Shown piece by piece: positions 50,063 to 58,305 of a stretch of 64,000 nt of DNA (the stretch's first letter is position 1; the number at the start of each line of letters is the position of its first letter). A program made the position numbers and the translations under genes. The notes below the pieces were generated by a model. The model ran no database searches. It had not been told where the DNA came from and saw only the letters and a list, made by a program, of their open reading frames with translations. The stretch is from Cryomorphaceae bacterium BACL11 MAG-121001-bin54 (GTDB lineage Bacteria; Bacteroidota; Bacteroidia; Flavobacteriales; BACL11), in NCBI GenBank assembly GCA_905182255.1, contig CAJJAH010000002.1, forward strand, positions 124,001 through 188,000. Reading direction: 5' to 3'.

Positions 50063-51133
50063 TTAATAAAAAGCAATATCTCTAACATTACCATCAACTA
50101 CAATGGTATCTATATATAAACCTATATCCAAATCGTATTTGTAAATAGTATTTTTACTATTATGAGAATCATTAATATACAAAACATCTCTGTTAAAGTA
50201 ACTAGTAGTTGAGTCAGCTTGATTGTATACTGAATATCTTTCATCTTGATAGAACAAAACATCAGAAACTCTACTTAAAATAGAAGCTAATCCTGTACCA
50301 GAGCTAGACATGCTATAAATTCCATTTTCTGCAGTAAAATAACAAATGTTATCATTATCTAAAATTAAATTTTTTGCATTAAAAATACCTGATAATGATT
50401 CTGATCCAATAATATACATTTGAAAAGGATCAATAGTAACTAAAGTTGCTTCTGTTTTTACATTAACTACAGAATTAGTATCAAAAATACCTTTACAAAG
50501 AATATTTAATCCATTGTTAAATACAGCTGAATTTGGATTAACTCCAATATTTAAACTACCAATCATATTAGCAAAAGGAACTAACTCATCTCTATAATCA
50601 ATAGCTACAACAGTTGAATCCTTTAAAGAGTCCAAAACTGCACCACCATTCATAATAAACGAACGATAAGATTTTGATATAATAAAAACAGGTTTAGTCT
50701 TATCTCCTACCTCAACATCAGATGTCATTTCCATTCGATCAATGTCAATAACCTTAACCTTTGCATCATCTTTATCAACTGTAAAAATTCTATTCATTGA
50801 AACAAAATCAAAATCTATAAGATTCATAAATCCACCCACCTCACCTTTAATTTCAAAAGTTTCAACATTAGCTGAATAGAGACTATTTTCAGTTGCAATA
50901 TATGCTTTTGTACCTTGGAAATTTATCTTATTTACATTGTAAAGTGAAATACCATTAACATCTTGAAAAATATTATCCATAACTACTCCATTTTTGTAGA
51001 AGCTAACACCATTATCTGTAGTTATATAAATTCCAGAACCATACTTTTTTGGAAATGAAGGCGTTTCTTCCTTATCCTTTTTACAGGAAGAAATAAAGAC
51101 CAAAGCAATAAATAAATAGTTAATTAATTTCAT
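50063..51133 (-). CDS. Beta-propeller lipoprotein, second B12-locus propeller (DUF5074-like)
   Basis: A 356-residue protein with a lipoprotein signal (LFIALVFISSCKKDKEE, lipid Cys about residue 17). The body is all beta, with repeating strand pairs (GSGIYITTDNGVSFYK, KAYIATENSLYSANV, LNIGVNPNSAVFNNGLNILCKG), consistent with a propeller related to the BtuG-like neighbour. It has no T9SS tail. A terminator and a separate -7 box lie between it and the btuB operon, so it is an independent transcript, with possible read-through. Cobalamin binding is an inference from context. Confidence 0.7.
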   Translation of the reverse strand: MKLINYLFIALVFISSCKKDKEETPSFPKKYGSGIYITTDNGVSFYKNGVVMDNIFQDVNGISLYNVNKINFQGTKAYIATENSLYSANVETFEIKGEVGGFMNLIDFDFVSMNRIFTVDKDDAKVKVIDIDRMEMTSDVEVGDKTKPVFIISKSYRSFIMNGGAVLDSLKDSTVVAIDYRDELVPFANMIGSLNIGVNPNSAVFNNGLNILCKGIFDTNSVVNVKTEATLVTIDPFQMYIIGSESLSGIFNAKNLILDNDNICYFTAENGIYSMSSSGTGLASILSRVSDVLFYQDERYSVYNQADSTTSYFNRDVLYINDSHNSKNTIYKYDLDIGLYIDTIVVDGNVRDIAFY

Positions 51134-51148
51134 GGTATAATTTTTAGC

Positions 51149-51156
51149 AAATATAA
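51149..51156 (-). promoter_or_regulatory. -7 box of the propeller lipoprotein gene
   Basis: TATATTTG fits TAnnTTTG, 15 bases before the ATG at 51133 and directly after the upstream terminator's T run. Confidence 0.6.
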
Positions 51157-51180
51157 AAAAAGGGAGGCAACTGCCTCCCT
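51156..51180 (-). terminator. Terminator of the btuB-propeller operon
   Basis: GGGAGGC (51163-51169) pairs perfectly with GCCTCCC (51174-51180). On the minus strand it is followed by seven T residues. Confidence 0.9.
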
Positions 51181-51209
51181 CATTAAATTAAAATACTTAA
51201 TACTTAGGT

Positions 51210-52490
51210 TTACTCAACAATTAACTTCTTTGTAATCACTCCCAAATTTGTATTAATTTCAACTAAATAGATTCCATTCATTTCTTTTGTTAAATCAATT
51301 ACATCAGAAAAATTTGACAATGTAATCGATTTAACGACTACACCTAATACATTTCTTACAACAATAGAATTAATTATTTTGGAAGAGTTAATTAAAAATC
51401 TACCACTAGATGGATTAGGATAAACAGAAATTGAAGCAGTGCTCAAGTCTGATATTGATGAAACAGTTTCTGAAAAAGCAAAACTTCCAGGTATGATGCC
51501 AACTTGAAATGAATCAACTACTAATCCTGTAGTTGCATAACGATAAACCCAGCCCTGTTGAACGAAATCAACAGCATCAGAACCATAAATTTCATTTGAA
51601 ATAGGGTCATAACCTAAACCATAAAAACTTCTGTCAATAATTGGAGTAGTAGATAAATTAATATCATTAATTCCAAACTCATAAACAGCTTTACTCCACG
51701 ATCCATCAGAATAATATAATTTATTTCCCGCTCCGTTAATAACTAAATCTTCAGGGTGATTTCCTATTGGAAATACTAAAGAAGACTCAATAGTATTAGT
51801 GCTAGTATTTATCATTGCCAAAACACCGGGGGTTTCGCTAATAACATTCCAGTTAGCATCATATTCCGTGAAACCACCAGTTAAAACCCATACATTACCA
51901 TTAACATCTACAACAGCAGAATTTGGTTTATCCCCAACAGTTAAAGTAGTTTCAACTGCATCAGTATTAGTATTAATGACCGTAACCGTGCTATCAAGAC
52001 CCCAACCACCAACATTACATACATATGCAAAACCATTAGAAACAGCAATACCTTCCGGACCTGTTCCGCAATCAATAGTTGAAGAAACAGTATTAGACAA
52101 TAAATCAATAACCTGAATTCCATTAATACCCCAATCGCTAGCATAAGCCTTAAATGTATTTACTTGTTTTAAATATCTTGGTTGATAAACTTGAATAGCT
52201 GTAACATAGATATGATTTTCATCAATAACTTGAATTGTGGATGAATTATTTACACAAATATATCCATTACCATTAATCAATTCCATTGATTGAGCAACAT
52301 CACCCATTAAAGCTCCTCCATTATTAGAACTATACACATCATTGGATACTGAATTTGTTGTTTTATCGTAAATTGATAAAGAGCTATTCCCAGTTCCAAA
52401 ATTCCCTTCATTAGTAATATATACTGAAGAGCTCTGTGCAAATCCTATAATTGGTAATAGCATTATAATTTTTAATAATTTTTTTTTCAT
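51210..52490 (-). CDS. BtuG-like beta-propeller with T9SS sorting domain (probable surface cobalamin-binding protein)
   Basis: A 426-residue protein. A signal peptide (about 1-18, ending IIGFAQ) is followed by a YncE/DUF5074-type propeller (about 20-340) starting YITNEGNFGTGNSSLSIYD, with GDVAQSM, GPEGIAVSNGFAYVCN, GDKPNSAVVDVNGNVWVL and GNHPEDLVING blades. The C-terminus is a classical type A sorting domain (VYPNPSSGRFLIN to KKLIVE). BtuG of Bacteroides is a surface lipoprotein of this fold that passes B12 to BtuB. Here it follows a BtuB-like gene under a B12 riboswitch but uses T9SS export instead of a lipid anchor. Confidence 0.85.
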   Translation of the reverse strand: MKKKLLKIIMLLPIIGFAQSSSVYITNEGNFGTGNSSLSIYDKTTNSVSNDVYSSNNGGALMGDVAQSMELINGNGYICVNNSSTIQVIDENHIYVTAIQVYQPRYLKQVNTFKAYASDWGINGIQVIDLLSNTVSSTIDCGTGPEGIAVSNGFAYVCNVGGWGLDSTVTVINTNTDAVETTLTVGDKPNSAVVDVNGNVWVLTGGFTEYDANWNVISETPGVLAMINTSTNTIESSLVFPIGNHPEDLVINGAGNKLYYSDGSWSKAVYEFGINDINLSTTPIIDRSFYGLGYDPISNEIYGSDAVDFVQQGWVYRYATTGLVVDSFQVGIIPGSFAFSETVSSISDLSTASISVYPNPSSGRFLINSSKIINSIVVRNVLGVVVKSITLSNFSDVIDLTKEMNGIYLVEINTNLGVITKKLIVE

Positions 52491-52510
52491 TTTTTTGTTT
52501 TTGTTTTTGA

Positions 52511-54385
52511 TTAGTTAATTGTATAATTTATAGTTAATAATAATTCTCTTCCAGGGTTGGGATAATTTTGATAAGTAGTATAGCTTTTATCCACCACGTT
52601 TTTTAATTTACCAACAAATGTAATAGGTAACTTTTCAAGCGCATACTTAATAGCAATATCAGTTAAGATAAATCCATCTAAAGTATTGTTATTTAATGAT
52701 CCATAAGTTGTAATTACCTCTCCAGTATAGGATGTATTTAAGCTGAACTGAAGATTATTCATAGTAAGGGTAAAGCTTATATTTCCTTTGTGAAGAGGAA
52801 CATACCTTAGCTGCTCGCCAACAGTGTTATCCAACTTGTTACTAGATAATTCACTGGTTGATCTGATAAAAGAATAGTTTCCTAAAATACTTAGTCTTTT
52901 AATTTTAAATATAGCTTTTGTCTCTAAGCCTCTACTCCACACTTGCTTTATATTATTAGGTTTCCAATTTCCATTTTCCATTCGCTGCCAAACTATCATG
53001 TCTGATATGTCTAAAGTGTAAGCGGTTACACTAAATTGTATATACTTAGAGTTAACATCAAAACCCAGTTCTTTGCTCCATGCATCTTCAGGTGTTAAGT
53101 CAGTATTTCCATTTGACCCTGCTCCTACCCAAAATCTATCGTTATATGTAGGTGAGCGAAAGTTTCTATTGTATTTAAGCCTGAATTTTATAGAAGAACT
53201 TAAATTGGCTTCAAAAGCCAAAGTTGGCATAACAGGAACTTCAAATGAAGTCTGCCAATCTTTACGCAATACAGTGTTTAAGGCAAAAAATTCTGATCTA
53301 TACTGTATGGAAGAAAAGGCCGTTAGATTGGTCTCATTCTTGCCCATAAAAATATAATTATTGTTAGCTATCTTGTTATTAGTAAAAGCACCTGCAATAT
53401 TAAATAAGTAATTTCCTTTAATCAATTTAACATCAGCATCTGAAATATAACTTTCCGCTAAGAAATGGCTATCAATATTTTTTAAAATTTCAGTATACCT
53501 GAAGTCCTCTTGAATGTAGGCTTGTTTTAAATTAATGCTCAAATAATCGTCTTTATGATTTATGCTTAATAATACACGATTAGCCTTATCATATTGCTTG
53601 GCATCGGAAAAAGGAGTAGTCATGTTTTGCGGCACTTCTCTATCAAGTTGACTAGCCCAATAACTAAAGTTGTAAATAGTGTACTTACTTGATTTATAAC
53701 TTACATCCAAATGTTGGTTTTTTGATTTTATCTTTCCATATTCATTTGTAACTAATGGACGTCCAAATTGAGTAACATTAATGTACTCAAAATCATTAGC
53801 ATGAATTAAGCTTTGTAAACTAACTTTTGCTGATAATTTCCTTTGCTTTAAAGAAAATGCTAAAGATTCACTTTTCAAACCATAACTACCCATGGTTGTA
53901 TTTATAGAAAAAGAATTTTTATTTATAGATTTAGAGTTAGTATTTAGATGTATACTTCCTCCAACTGATCCAGAACCAAATACTGAAGCATTACCACCAT
54001 GTACCAGATAAATATCAGTAAAATTATGAGTATGGATACTTGAAAAGTCAGATAGTCCATTAGCAATAGAGTTAAGAGGAACTCCATTCCATAGTACTAA
54101 AGTATGAGAACTAGTTGTACCCCTAAATGAAGGAGTAGCCAAAGAACCATATTGCTTTATGTATATAGATGAGGAGCTTGAAATGACACTTGCTAAATCA
54201 CAACTACTACCTTCTCCTATTTCTGCTGGTTTAATAACATCAATTTGAGCACCAATAGTATGAACTGCAAGTCTACTTTCTATTAACTTTACTTCTGGAA
54301 GCTGGATGGTATCCATAGCCATCTGACCTTGTAAAATATTTACAAAACCCAATAGGAGAAATATGTGTGCTATAATCTGTTTCAT
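52511..54385 (-). CDS. btuB: TonB-dependent outer-membrane receptor, BtuB-like (cobalamin uptake)
   Basis: A 624-residue receptor. A signal peptide (about 1-20) is followed by a plug domain (about 45-150) with SFRGTTSSHTLVLWNGVPLN and GSGSVGGSIHLNT, then a 22-strand-type barrel ending YPNPGRELLLTINYTIN with a terminal hydrophobic residue. IQLPEVKLIESR near the mature N-terminus may hold the TonB box. The substrate is assigned from the cobalamin riboswitch directly upstream and the BtuG-like gene downstream. Barrel sequence alone would not show it. Confidence 0.88.
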   Translation of the reverse strand: MKQIIAHIFLLLGFVNILQGQMAMDTIQLPEVKLIESRLAVHTIGAQIDVIKPAEIGEGSSCDLASVISSSSSIYIKQYGSLATPSFRGTTSSHTLVLWNGVPLNSIANGLSDFSSIHTHNFTDIYLVHGGNASVFGSGSVGGSIHLNTNSKSINKNSFSINTTMGSYGLKSESLAFSLKQRKLSAKVSLQSLIHANDFEYINVTQFGRPLVTNEYGKIKSKNQHLDVSYKSSKYTIYNFSYWASQLDREVPQNMTTPFSDAKQYDKANRVLLSINHKDDYLSINLKQAYIQEDFRYTEILKNIDSHFLAESYISDADVKLIKGNYLFNIAGAFTNNKIANNNYIFMGKNETNLTAFSSIQYRSEFFALNTVLRKDWQTSFEVPVMPTLAFEANLSSSIKFRLKYNRNFRSPTYNDRFWVGAGSNGNTDLTPEDAWSKELGFDVNSKYIQFSVTAYTLDISDMIVWQRMENGNWKPNNIKQVWSRGLETKAIFKIKRLSILGNYSFIRSTSELSSNKLDNTVGEQLRYVPLHKGNISFTLTMNNLQFSLNTSYTGEVITTYGSLNNNTLDGFILTDIAIKYALEKLPITFVGKLKNVVDKSYTTYQNYPNPGRELLLTINYTIN

Positions 54386-54427
54386 CTGCCTGCCGTTTTA
54401 TCCAGAAACGAATCGGTTTTTTTATGC

Positions 54428-54570
54428 TTAGCAGGTCTTCTGACTTGGTCCTTTTGGAATGGCCTTCCCATTAATTAAAACAGTGGCAATGTAGTTTCCA
54501 AAAAATTTATGGACTTTACAGCTTCTGGTAAAGTTGAGGAGTTACACCTCATTCCCTTTTACACTAAAAT
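54428..54570 (-). promoter_or_regulatory. Cobalamin riboswitch upstream of btuB
   Basis: On the minus strand the core reads GGGAATGAGGTGTAACTCC (54556-54538 region), CAACTTTACC, AAGCTGTAAAG, then GCCACTG, and the 3' strand AAGTCAGAAGACCTGC (54446-54431). These match the AdoCbl riboswitch conserved blocks in order. It lies between the promoter at 54590 and the btuB ATG at 54385. B12 would be expected to reduce btuB expression. Confidence 0.9.
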
Positions 54571-54589
54571 ATAATGTACTAAACTGAGG

Positions 54590-54597
54590 CAAATATA
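54590..54597 (-). promoter_or_regulatory. -7 box of the btuB leader transcript
   Basis: TATATTTG fits TAnnTTTG. A start about 54585 would place the whole riboswitch in the leader. Confidence 0.65.
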
Positions 54598-54627
54598 AAA
54601 ATAGTTAATAGCTAGCGGCTATTACTT

Positions 54628-54732
54628 TTAAAAAAATATAATTTTCATATGTTCTCTTATGAGCTTAGTATTACTTACTAAACCTTTAGGCCTAACTATA
54701 GGGTTTACGCTTGTTCCTTTCTTAAATGGCAT
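54628..54732 (-). pseudogene. 34-codon remnant resembling a phage-type DUF5681 N-terminus
   Basis: From ATG 54732 to TAA 54628 the frame reads MPFKKGTSVNPIVRPKGLV, then SNTKLIREHMK and a short end. DUF5681 proteins, found beside phage terminases, begin with an FKKGxSGNPxGRPKGxxN block. Here the spacing is kept but key glycines are changed and nothing follows. It is best read as the decayed start of a phage-derived gene, or a chance match. The flanking bases 54601-54627 and 54733-54777 show nothing else. Confidence 0.4.
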
Positions 54733-54777
54733 ATTATATAATAGAAAATATGCAGATTTATTTTAAAATCAACTTTC

Positions 54778-55290
54778 TTATCTAAAACTATTCATAGCTT
54801 TTACTAATTGATTATTTAATTCTTGGTCAACTAGTTTACCATCTTTAAAAATATCATTAAATCCTTTAACACTTACTTTACTTACTACTTCTGCACCAAA
54901 ATATGGTAAAGTTCTTTCAGTAATAGCTAGAGCTGTTTGCGCACCTCCTGCTCCAGGTGAAGCACTTAAAATAACTACTTGTTTATTTTTTAAAAAATCA
55001 CGATTATTTCGCGATAACCATTCTAATATGTTTTTAAAGAAAGCACTAATATTTCCATTGTATTCACAGACTGAAATAACAAGTTTATTTGCCTCAGATA
55101 ATTTAGCATCTAAATGCTTTACTGACTGCGGAATACCTTCTGAAATTTCTAAATCTTGACTGTACATAGGTACAATATAGTCGTTTAATTTGATTACCTC
55201 AAAATTCTCTACTAATTTTACTGCGTAACTTACTAATTGGTGGTTGATTGATTTTGAACTATTGCTTCCTGCAAATGCGATTATTTTCAT
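54778..55290 (-). CDS. NAD(P)H-dependent FMN reductase (flavodoxin-like)
   Basis: A 170-residue flavodoxin-fold protein. The FMN phosphate loop is FAGSNSSKSINHQL (about 6-19), and the second flavin-contacting segment is ISVCEYNGNISAFFKNILEW. Another loop reads SASPGAGGAQTAL. Such enzymes reduce FMN, quinones or azo and chromate compounds using NAD(P)H. The physiological substrate cannot be read. It stands alone with its own -7 box. Confidence 0.9.
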   Translation of the reverse strand: MKIIAFAGSNSSKSINHQLVSYAVKLVENFEVIKLNDYIVPMYSQDLEISEGIPQSVKHLDAKLSEANKLVISVCEYNGNISAFFKNILEWLSRNNRDFLKNKQVVILSASPGAGGAQTALAITERTLPYFGAEVVSKVSVKGFNDIFKDGKLVDQELNNQLVKAMNSFR

Positions 55291-55305
55291 TTTTTTTTAA
55301 TATTA

Positions 55306-55313
55306 CAAAGTTA
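55306..55313 (-). promoter_or_regulatory. -7 box of the FMN reductase gene
   Basis: TAACTTTG fits TAnnTTTG, 15 bases before the ATG at 55290. Confidence 0.55.
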
Positions 55314-55369
55314 AAACTAATGCTAGAATTTAGCTACTATTATTTCTAATTTATTTTAACTATTTATAA

Positions 55370-55429
55370 CTAAATTTTCCCAAACCCAATCATAGGCAAG
55401 CAAAGTAATATAAGTATTAGTTTTTTCAT
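55370..55429 (-). pseudogene. Orphan signal-peptide stub
   Basis: ATG 55429 opens a 19-codon frame, MKKLILILLCLPMIGFGKI, then TAG. It is nearly identical to the signal peptide of the CAP-domain gene just upstream (MKKLLLILLCLPIIGFGQN), with the same leader DNA before it. The mature part is missing. It looks like the scar of a deleted exported-protein gene. Confidence 0.6.
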
Positions 55430-55448
55430 AACCTTAGTTGTTTGTTTT
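55379..55448 (-). repeat. Leader/signal-peptide repeat, copy A
   Basis: A 70-base block with AACAAACAACTAAGG, then ATG and DNA coding KKL.LILLCLP. It is shared with copies at 55897-55960, 58251-58305 and, partly, 58851-58883. Confidence 0.7.
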
Positions 55449-55947
55449 AATATGTTTCTTTGCCTACATAATTACCTGGCGGACTATACTGACAAACCCA
55501 AATTTGCTTATCTTCACATTGCACAACTGCACAACCTACTTCTTTTGTATCTCTCCAAATAATTTGAGTATAATGTCCGCAACCAAAGTTGTTATTTATA
55601 CATTTCTTAGTTTTAAAATCAAAACATTCTTTCTCAGTAGCCCAATAGTCTACAACATCATAAGATTTAGCTACTTTATCATAATATAATGCTAAATTTT
55701 CTCCGTATCCTTTTCTATATTTTTTTGAACTATGTTTTAAGCTGTTTGAGCACTTTTTTTTTAGAATTTTAGCCCAAATTAATGCATTCGTTGCTAATTC
55801 ATCAGACCATTTAAGTTTATTAATTCCTAACTCAGAACGATAAATATTATGAGCATCTAACATTCCCTCAATTTCTACATACTCACTTTCATTTTGCCCA
55901 AACCCAATAATAGGCAAGCAAAGTAATATAAGTAGTAGTTTTTTCAT
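55447..55947 (-). CDS. Secreted CAP-domain (SCP/PR-1-like) protein
   Basis: A 166-residue protein with a signal peptide (about 1-18, ending IIGFGQ). The CAP domain has MLDAHNIYRSELGI (first His), WSDELATNA, GYGENLA, GCGHYTQIIWRDTKEVGCAVVQC and VCQYSPPGN. Both His and the acidic residues of the CAP cavity appear present, and several Cys suggest disulfides. Bacterial CAP proteins have no settled function. Its stop overlaps the repeat that precedes the orphan signal peptide. Confidence 0.9.
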   Translation of the reverse strand: MKKLLLILLCLPIIGFGQNESEYVEIEGMLDAHNIYRSELGINKLKWSDELATNALIWAKILKKKCSNSLKHSSKKYRKGYGENLALYYDKVAKSYDVVDYWATEKECFDFKTKKCINNNFGCGHYTQIIWRDTKEVGCAVVQCEDKQIWVCQYSPPGNYVGKETY

Positions 55948-55960
55948 AATCTTATTATTT
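55897..55960 (-). repeat. Leader/signal-peptide repeat, copy B
   Basis: The start of the CAP gene. It differs from copy A at a few bases over about 60, including CTACTACTT for CTAATACTT and TATTATTGGG for TATGATTGGG. Confidence 0.7.
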
Positions 55961-55991
55961 CTATCTAATTTTTAATTTTGTGTTTAGTTTT

Positions 55992-56465
55992 TTAAAGCCA
56001 TCTTCTGACTTTCTTTTTATATTCTAAATATTCTAGCCCAAACTTTTTTTCTAGGTATTGTTCTTCTTTTTTTACGGCAGTAAAGTAAACGACTATCAGT
56101 GCAGGGATAAATGCAAACATAGCCCAATAAGTCATAAAAATAAAACCTAAACCAATCGGACCTGCACAAGATATTAAATATACAGGATTTCTTGAGTATC
56201 TATATAGCCCAGATGTAATTATTTTTGAGGTAGTTTTGGTTGGTTCTATTTCAGTCTCATTCTTTTTATAAAAATTGACCATATATCCAAACCCAAGGAA
56301 TGATGAAATTAAAATTATCAATCCTAAATACACGAGCCATAATGGGCCTGTGATTGTTAACGGCTTTAAATAATGTATTACTATACCAAATAATCCAAAT
56401 CCAAGAAAAATTAATGGAGGAGGTGTTTTAACTCCAGGGTTATCATGGTTTAATTCTTTTTCCAT
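55992..56465 (-). CDS. Isoprenylcysteine/phospholipid methyltransferase-like membrane protein
   Basis: A 157-residue integral membrane protein with about four helices (about 17-32, 37-58, 90-108 and 111-130). The C-terminal block GLYRYSRNPVYL ... FTAVKKEEQYLEKKFGLEYLEYKKKVRRWL is given in parts: RYSRNPVYL, KKEEQYLEKKFG and YKKKVRRWL. It is the SAM-binding signature of the ICMT/PEMT family. The substrate is probably a lipid or small thiol, unknown. Confidence 0.85.
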   Translation of the reverse strand: MEKELNHDNPGVKTPPPLIFLGFGLFGIVIHYLKPLTITGPLWLVYLGLIILISSFLGFGYMVNFYKKNETEIEPTKTTSKIITSGLYRYSRNPVYLISCAGPIGLGFIFMTYWAMFAFIPALIVVYFTAVKKEEQYLEKKFGLEYLEYKKKVRRWL

Positions 56466-56523
56466 ATTTATAAATGTTAATCTATTTTTATAAATGTAAT
56501 TTTTTCATTGTTAATCTATTGTT

Positions 56524-58287
56524 TTATTCTATAACTATTCTTTTCTCTACTGATCCATCATCATAGATGTAAAAGAAAGGTTTGTTTTTTGTTCCTTTAG
56601 ATTCACGACCTAATATGTCTGTTATTTTTATTATTTCTTTGACTTCTGTATTTGTGTTTTGTATAATACTTGTTACTGATGGATTATATGATAAAATACA
56701 TGTGCTATCACCGTATAAAAAATAGATAGATAAAGGGAATTGTGGAGTATTTGTATTTAACGAAAAATAATTATACCAAGTTGTTCCTGAATTAGCCATG
56801 AAGTAATACAAATTACCAAAATGAACTGTATCGCCATTAGCATCAATTGTAAAGGCAACATGAGGATACCATAATCCAAAACTAAAATCACTAAATATAG
56901 AGATACTAATTGATGAGTTAGTTGTATCAATTATAACATCAGTTACTTCTAATGAATCTGAACAATTGTAGTTAATCGTTAGGTTAAGATTTGCAATGCT
57001 ATCACAGCCTGCTAAATTAATTAAAGTGATTGAATAATCTCCTGAAGCACTAAGAGTTATACTATTCCATACAATACTTGTATTAACAGATAATGTATCA
57101 TATGAAGATGTATTATAAATACAAGAACCATTATCTAAAGTAGCTGAAGCATCATAATTACAAGCAAGTGAATCTGTACATCCAAGTGTAGGCGTATAAA
57201 AAAACCAATCGAACTTTTGTGCACGATATAAATTTCCGCCATCATCATACTCTAATTGAAATACAATTTGATTATTTGAATCTACTTCTGTAACAATAGA
57301 ACCAGTATTTAGCCATTGAAGATTACCGAAATTAATAAGAGTATTTCCATTTGGCAATCTTTGTGCTCCACCTATTGATGGTGTATATAGAGAGTCAGGA
57401 TGCACAAATTCCCATACTTTTGTTGCTTCCATTAAGTTAGTATCCAATTCATATTCAACAGCTCTTGAGATATTAATTGTTCCTGTATACTGAGCACTAT
57501 AATTACCATTATCATATAATAGATATCTACTGTTTCCTAAACTTCTTATTGCATGTTGATGCGTGAAAGGATAGTCATCTACAAATGTAAATTCATTTTG
57601 AGTACCTCCCCATCTCCAAATAATTTCTCCAGTTGTTCTATGTATTTTAGTTATTTCATCCAAACCCCTACAGGAAATTAAAAAATGTCCATCAAAATCA
57701 ATATCAATTGCATTTGCATGTATAAACGGAAGATTAGCACCAGTCCATGGGCTCAAGTAGGCGTTATCGGTTACATGAAAATGATCCCAACTTTTCCATT
57801 CAAAAATAAGATTATGATTTGCGTCTAACTCTTGAATAATCAATCCTTCAACAGTTGCATTTGGGTTTCCTCCTGTAACAACAGTATCCATTGCGTAGGA
57901 CTGTTCATCATATGCAAAAAGAACAAAATTTCCATTAGCTAATGCCAGAAAATCATGATTATCTGCGGTATATCCATTTAAACAATATACAGAATCAATT
58001 TCATTTTGAAGAGAATCCATAATGAACCAACCTTTTGATAATCTGTCAAAATAGGAGATTTTATTATTGTAATTCACTTTAAAATCCCACCCTTTCATTC
58101 CTGTGTTTTGCGAATATAGTTCAGATATTGAAGGATCAATAATTTTAACAGGTTTTATTTGGGATCCGCCTAATTGATAAAATAAATTAGCTTGCCAGGA
58201 ATCTGTAGTGTTTACTGTAACCGTATAATTAGCTTGAGAAAATATTAACGCTGGCAAGCAAAGTAATATAATTAGTAGTTTCTTCAT
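56524..58287 (-). CDS. Arylsulfotransferase-like (ASST) propeller protein with a minimal T9SS-like tail
   Basis: About 587 residues from M at 58287, which opens a signal peptide (MKKLLIILLCLPALIFSQ); the longer reading to 58365 runs through the upstream gene. The ASST-type domain (about 20-370) contains HDFLALANGNFVL, HANAIDIDFDGHFLISCRG, WRWGG and HQHAIRSLGNSRYLLYDNG. A GCTDSLACNYDASATLDNGSC module lies near 375-400 (written in two parts, GCTDSLACNYD and ASATLDNGSC). The tail ends DILGRES...FFYIYDDGSVEKRIVIE. Sulfotransfer is not assured. Confidence 0.82.
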   Translation of the reverse strand: MKKLLIILLCLPALIFSQANYTVTVNTTDSWQANLFYQLGGSQIKPVKIIDPSISELYSQNTGMKGWDFKVNYNNKISYFDRLSKGWFIMDSLQNEIDSVYCLNGYTADNHDFLALANGNFVLFAYDEQSYAMDTVVTGGNPNATVEGLIIQELDANHNLIFEWKSWDHFHVTDNAYLSPWTGANLPFIHANAIDIDFDGHFLISCRGLDEITKIHRTTGEIIWRWGGTQNEFTFVDDYPFTHQHAIRSLGNSRYLLYDNGNYSAQYTGTINISRAVEYELDTNLMEATKVWEFVHPDSLYTPSIGGAQRLPNGNTLINFGNLQWLNTGSIVTEVDSNNQIVFQLEYDDGGNLYRAQKFDWFFYTPTLGCTDSLACNYDASATLDNGSCIYNTSSYDTLSVNTSIVWNSITLSASGDYSITLINLAGCDSIANLNLTINYNCSDSLEVTDVIIDTTNSSISISIFSDFSFGLWYPHVAFTIDANGDTVHFGNLYYFMANSGTTWYNYFSLNTNTPQFPLSIYFLYGDSTCILSYNPSVTSIIQNTNTEVKEIIKITDILGRESKGTKNKPFFYIYDDGSVEKRIVIE

Positions 58288-58305
58288 CTTAGTTGTTTGT
58301 TTTCC
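58251..58305 (-). repeat. Leader/signal-peptide repeat, copy C
   Basis: The start of the ASST-like gene, with the same AAACAAACAACTAAG leader and LLCLP-coding DNA as copy A. The leader also supplies the last codons (K-T-N-N-stop) of the upstream gene. Confidence 0.65.
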
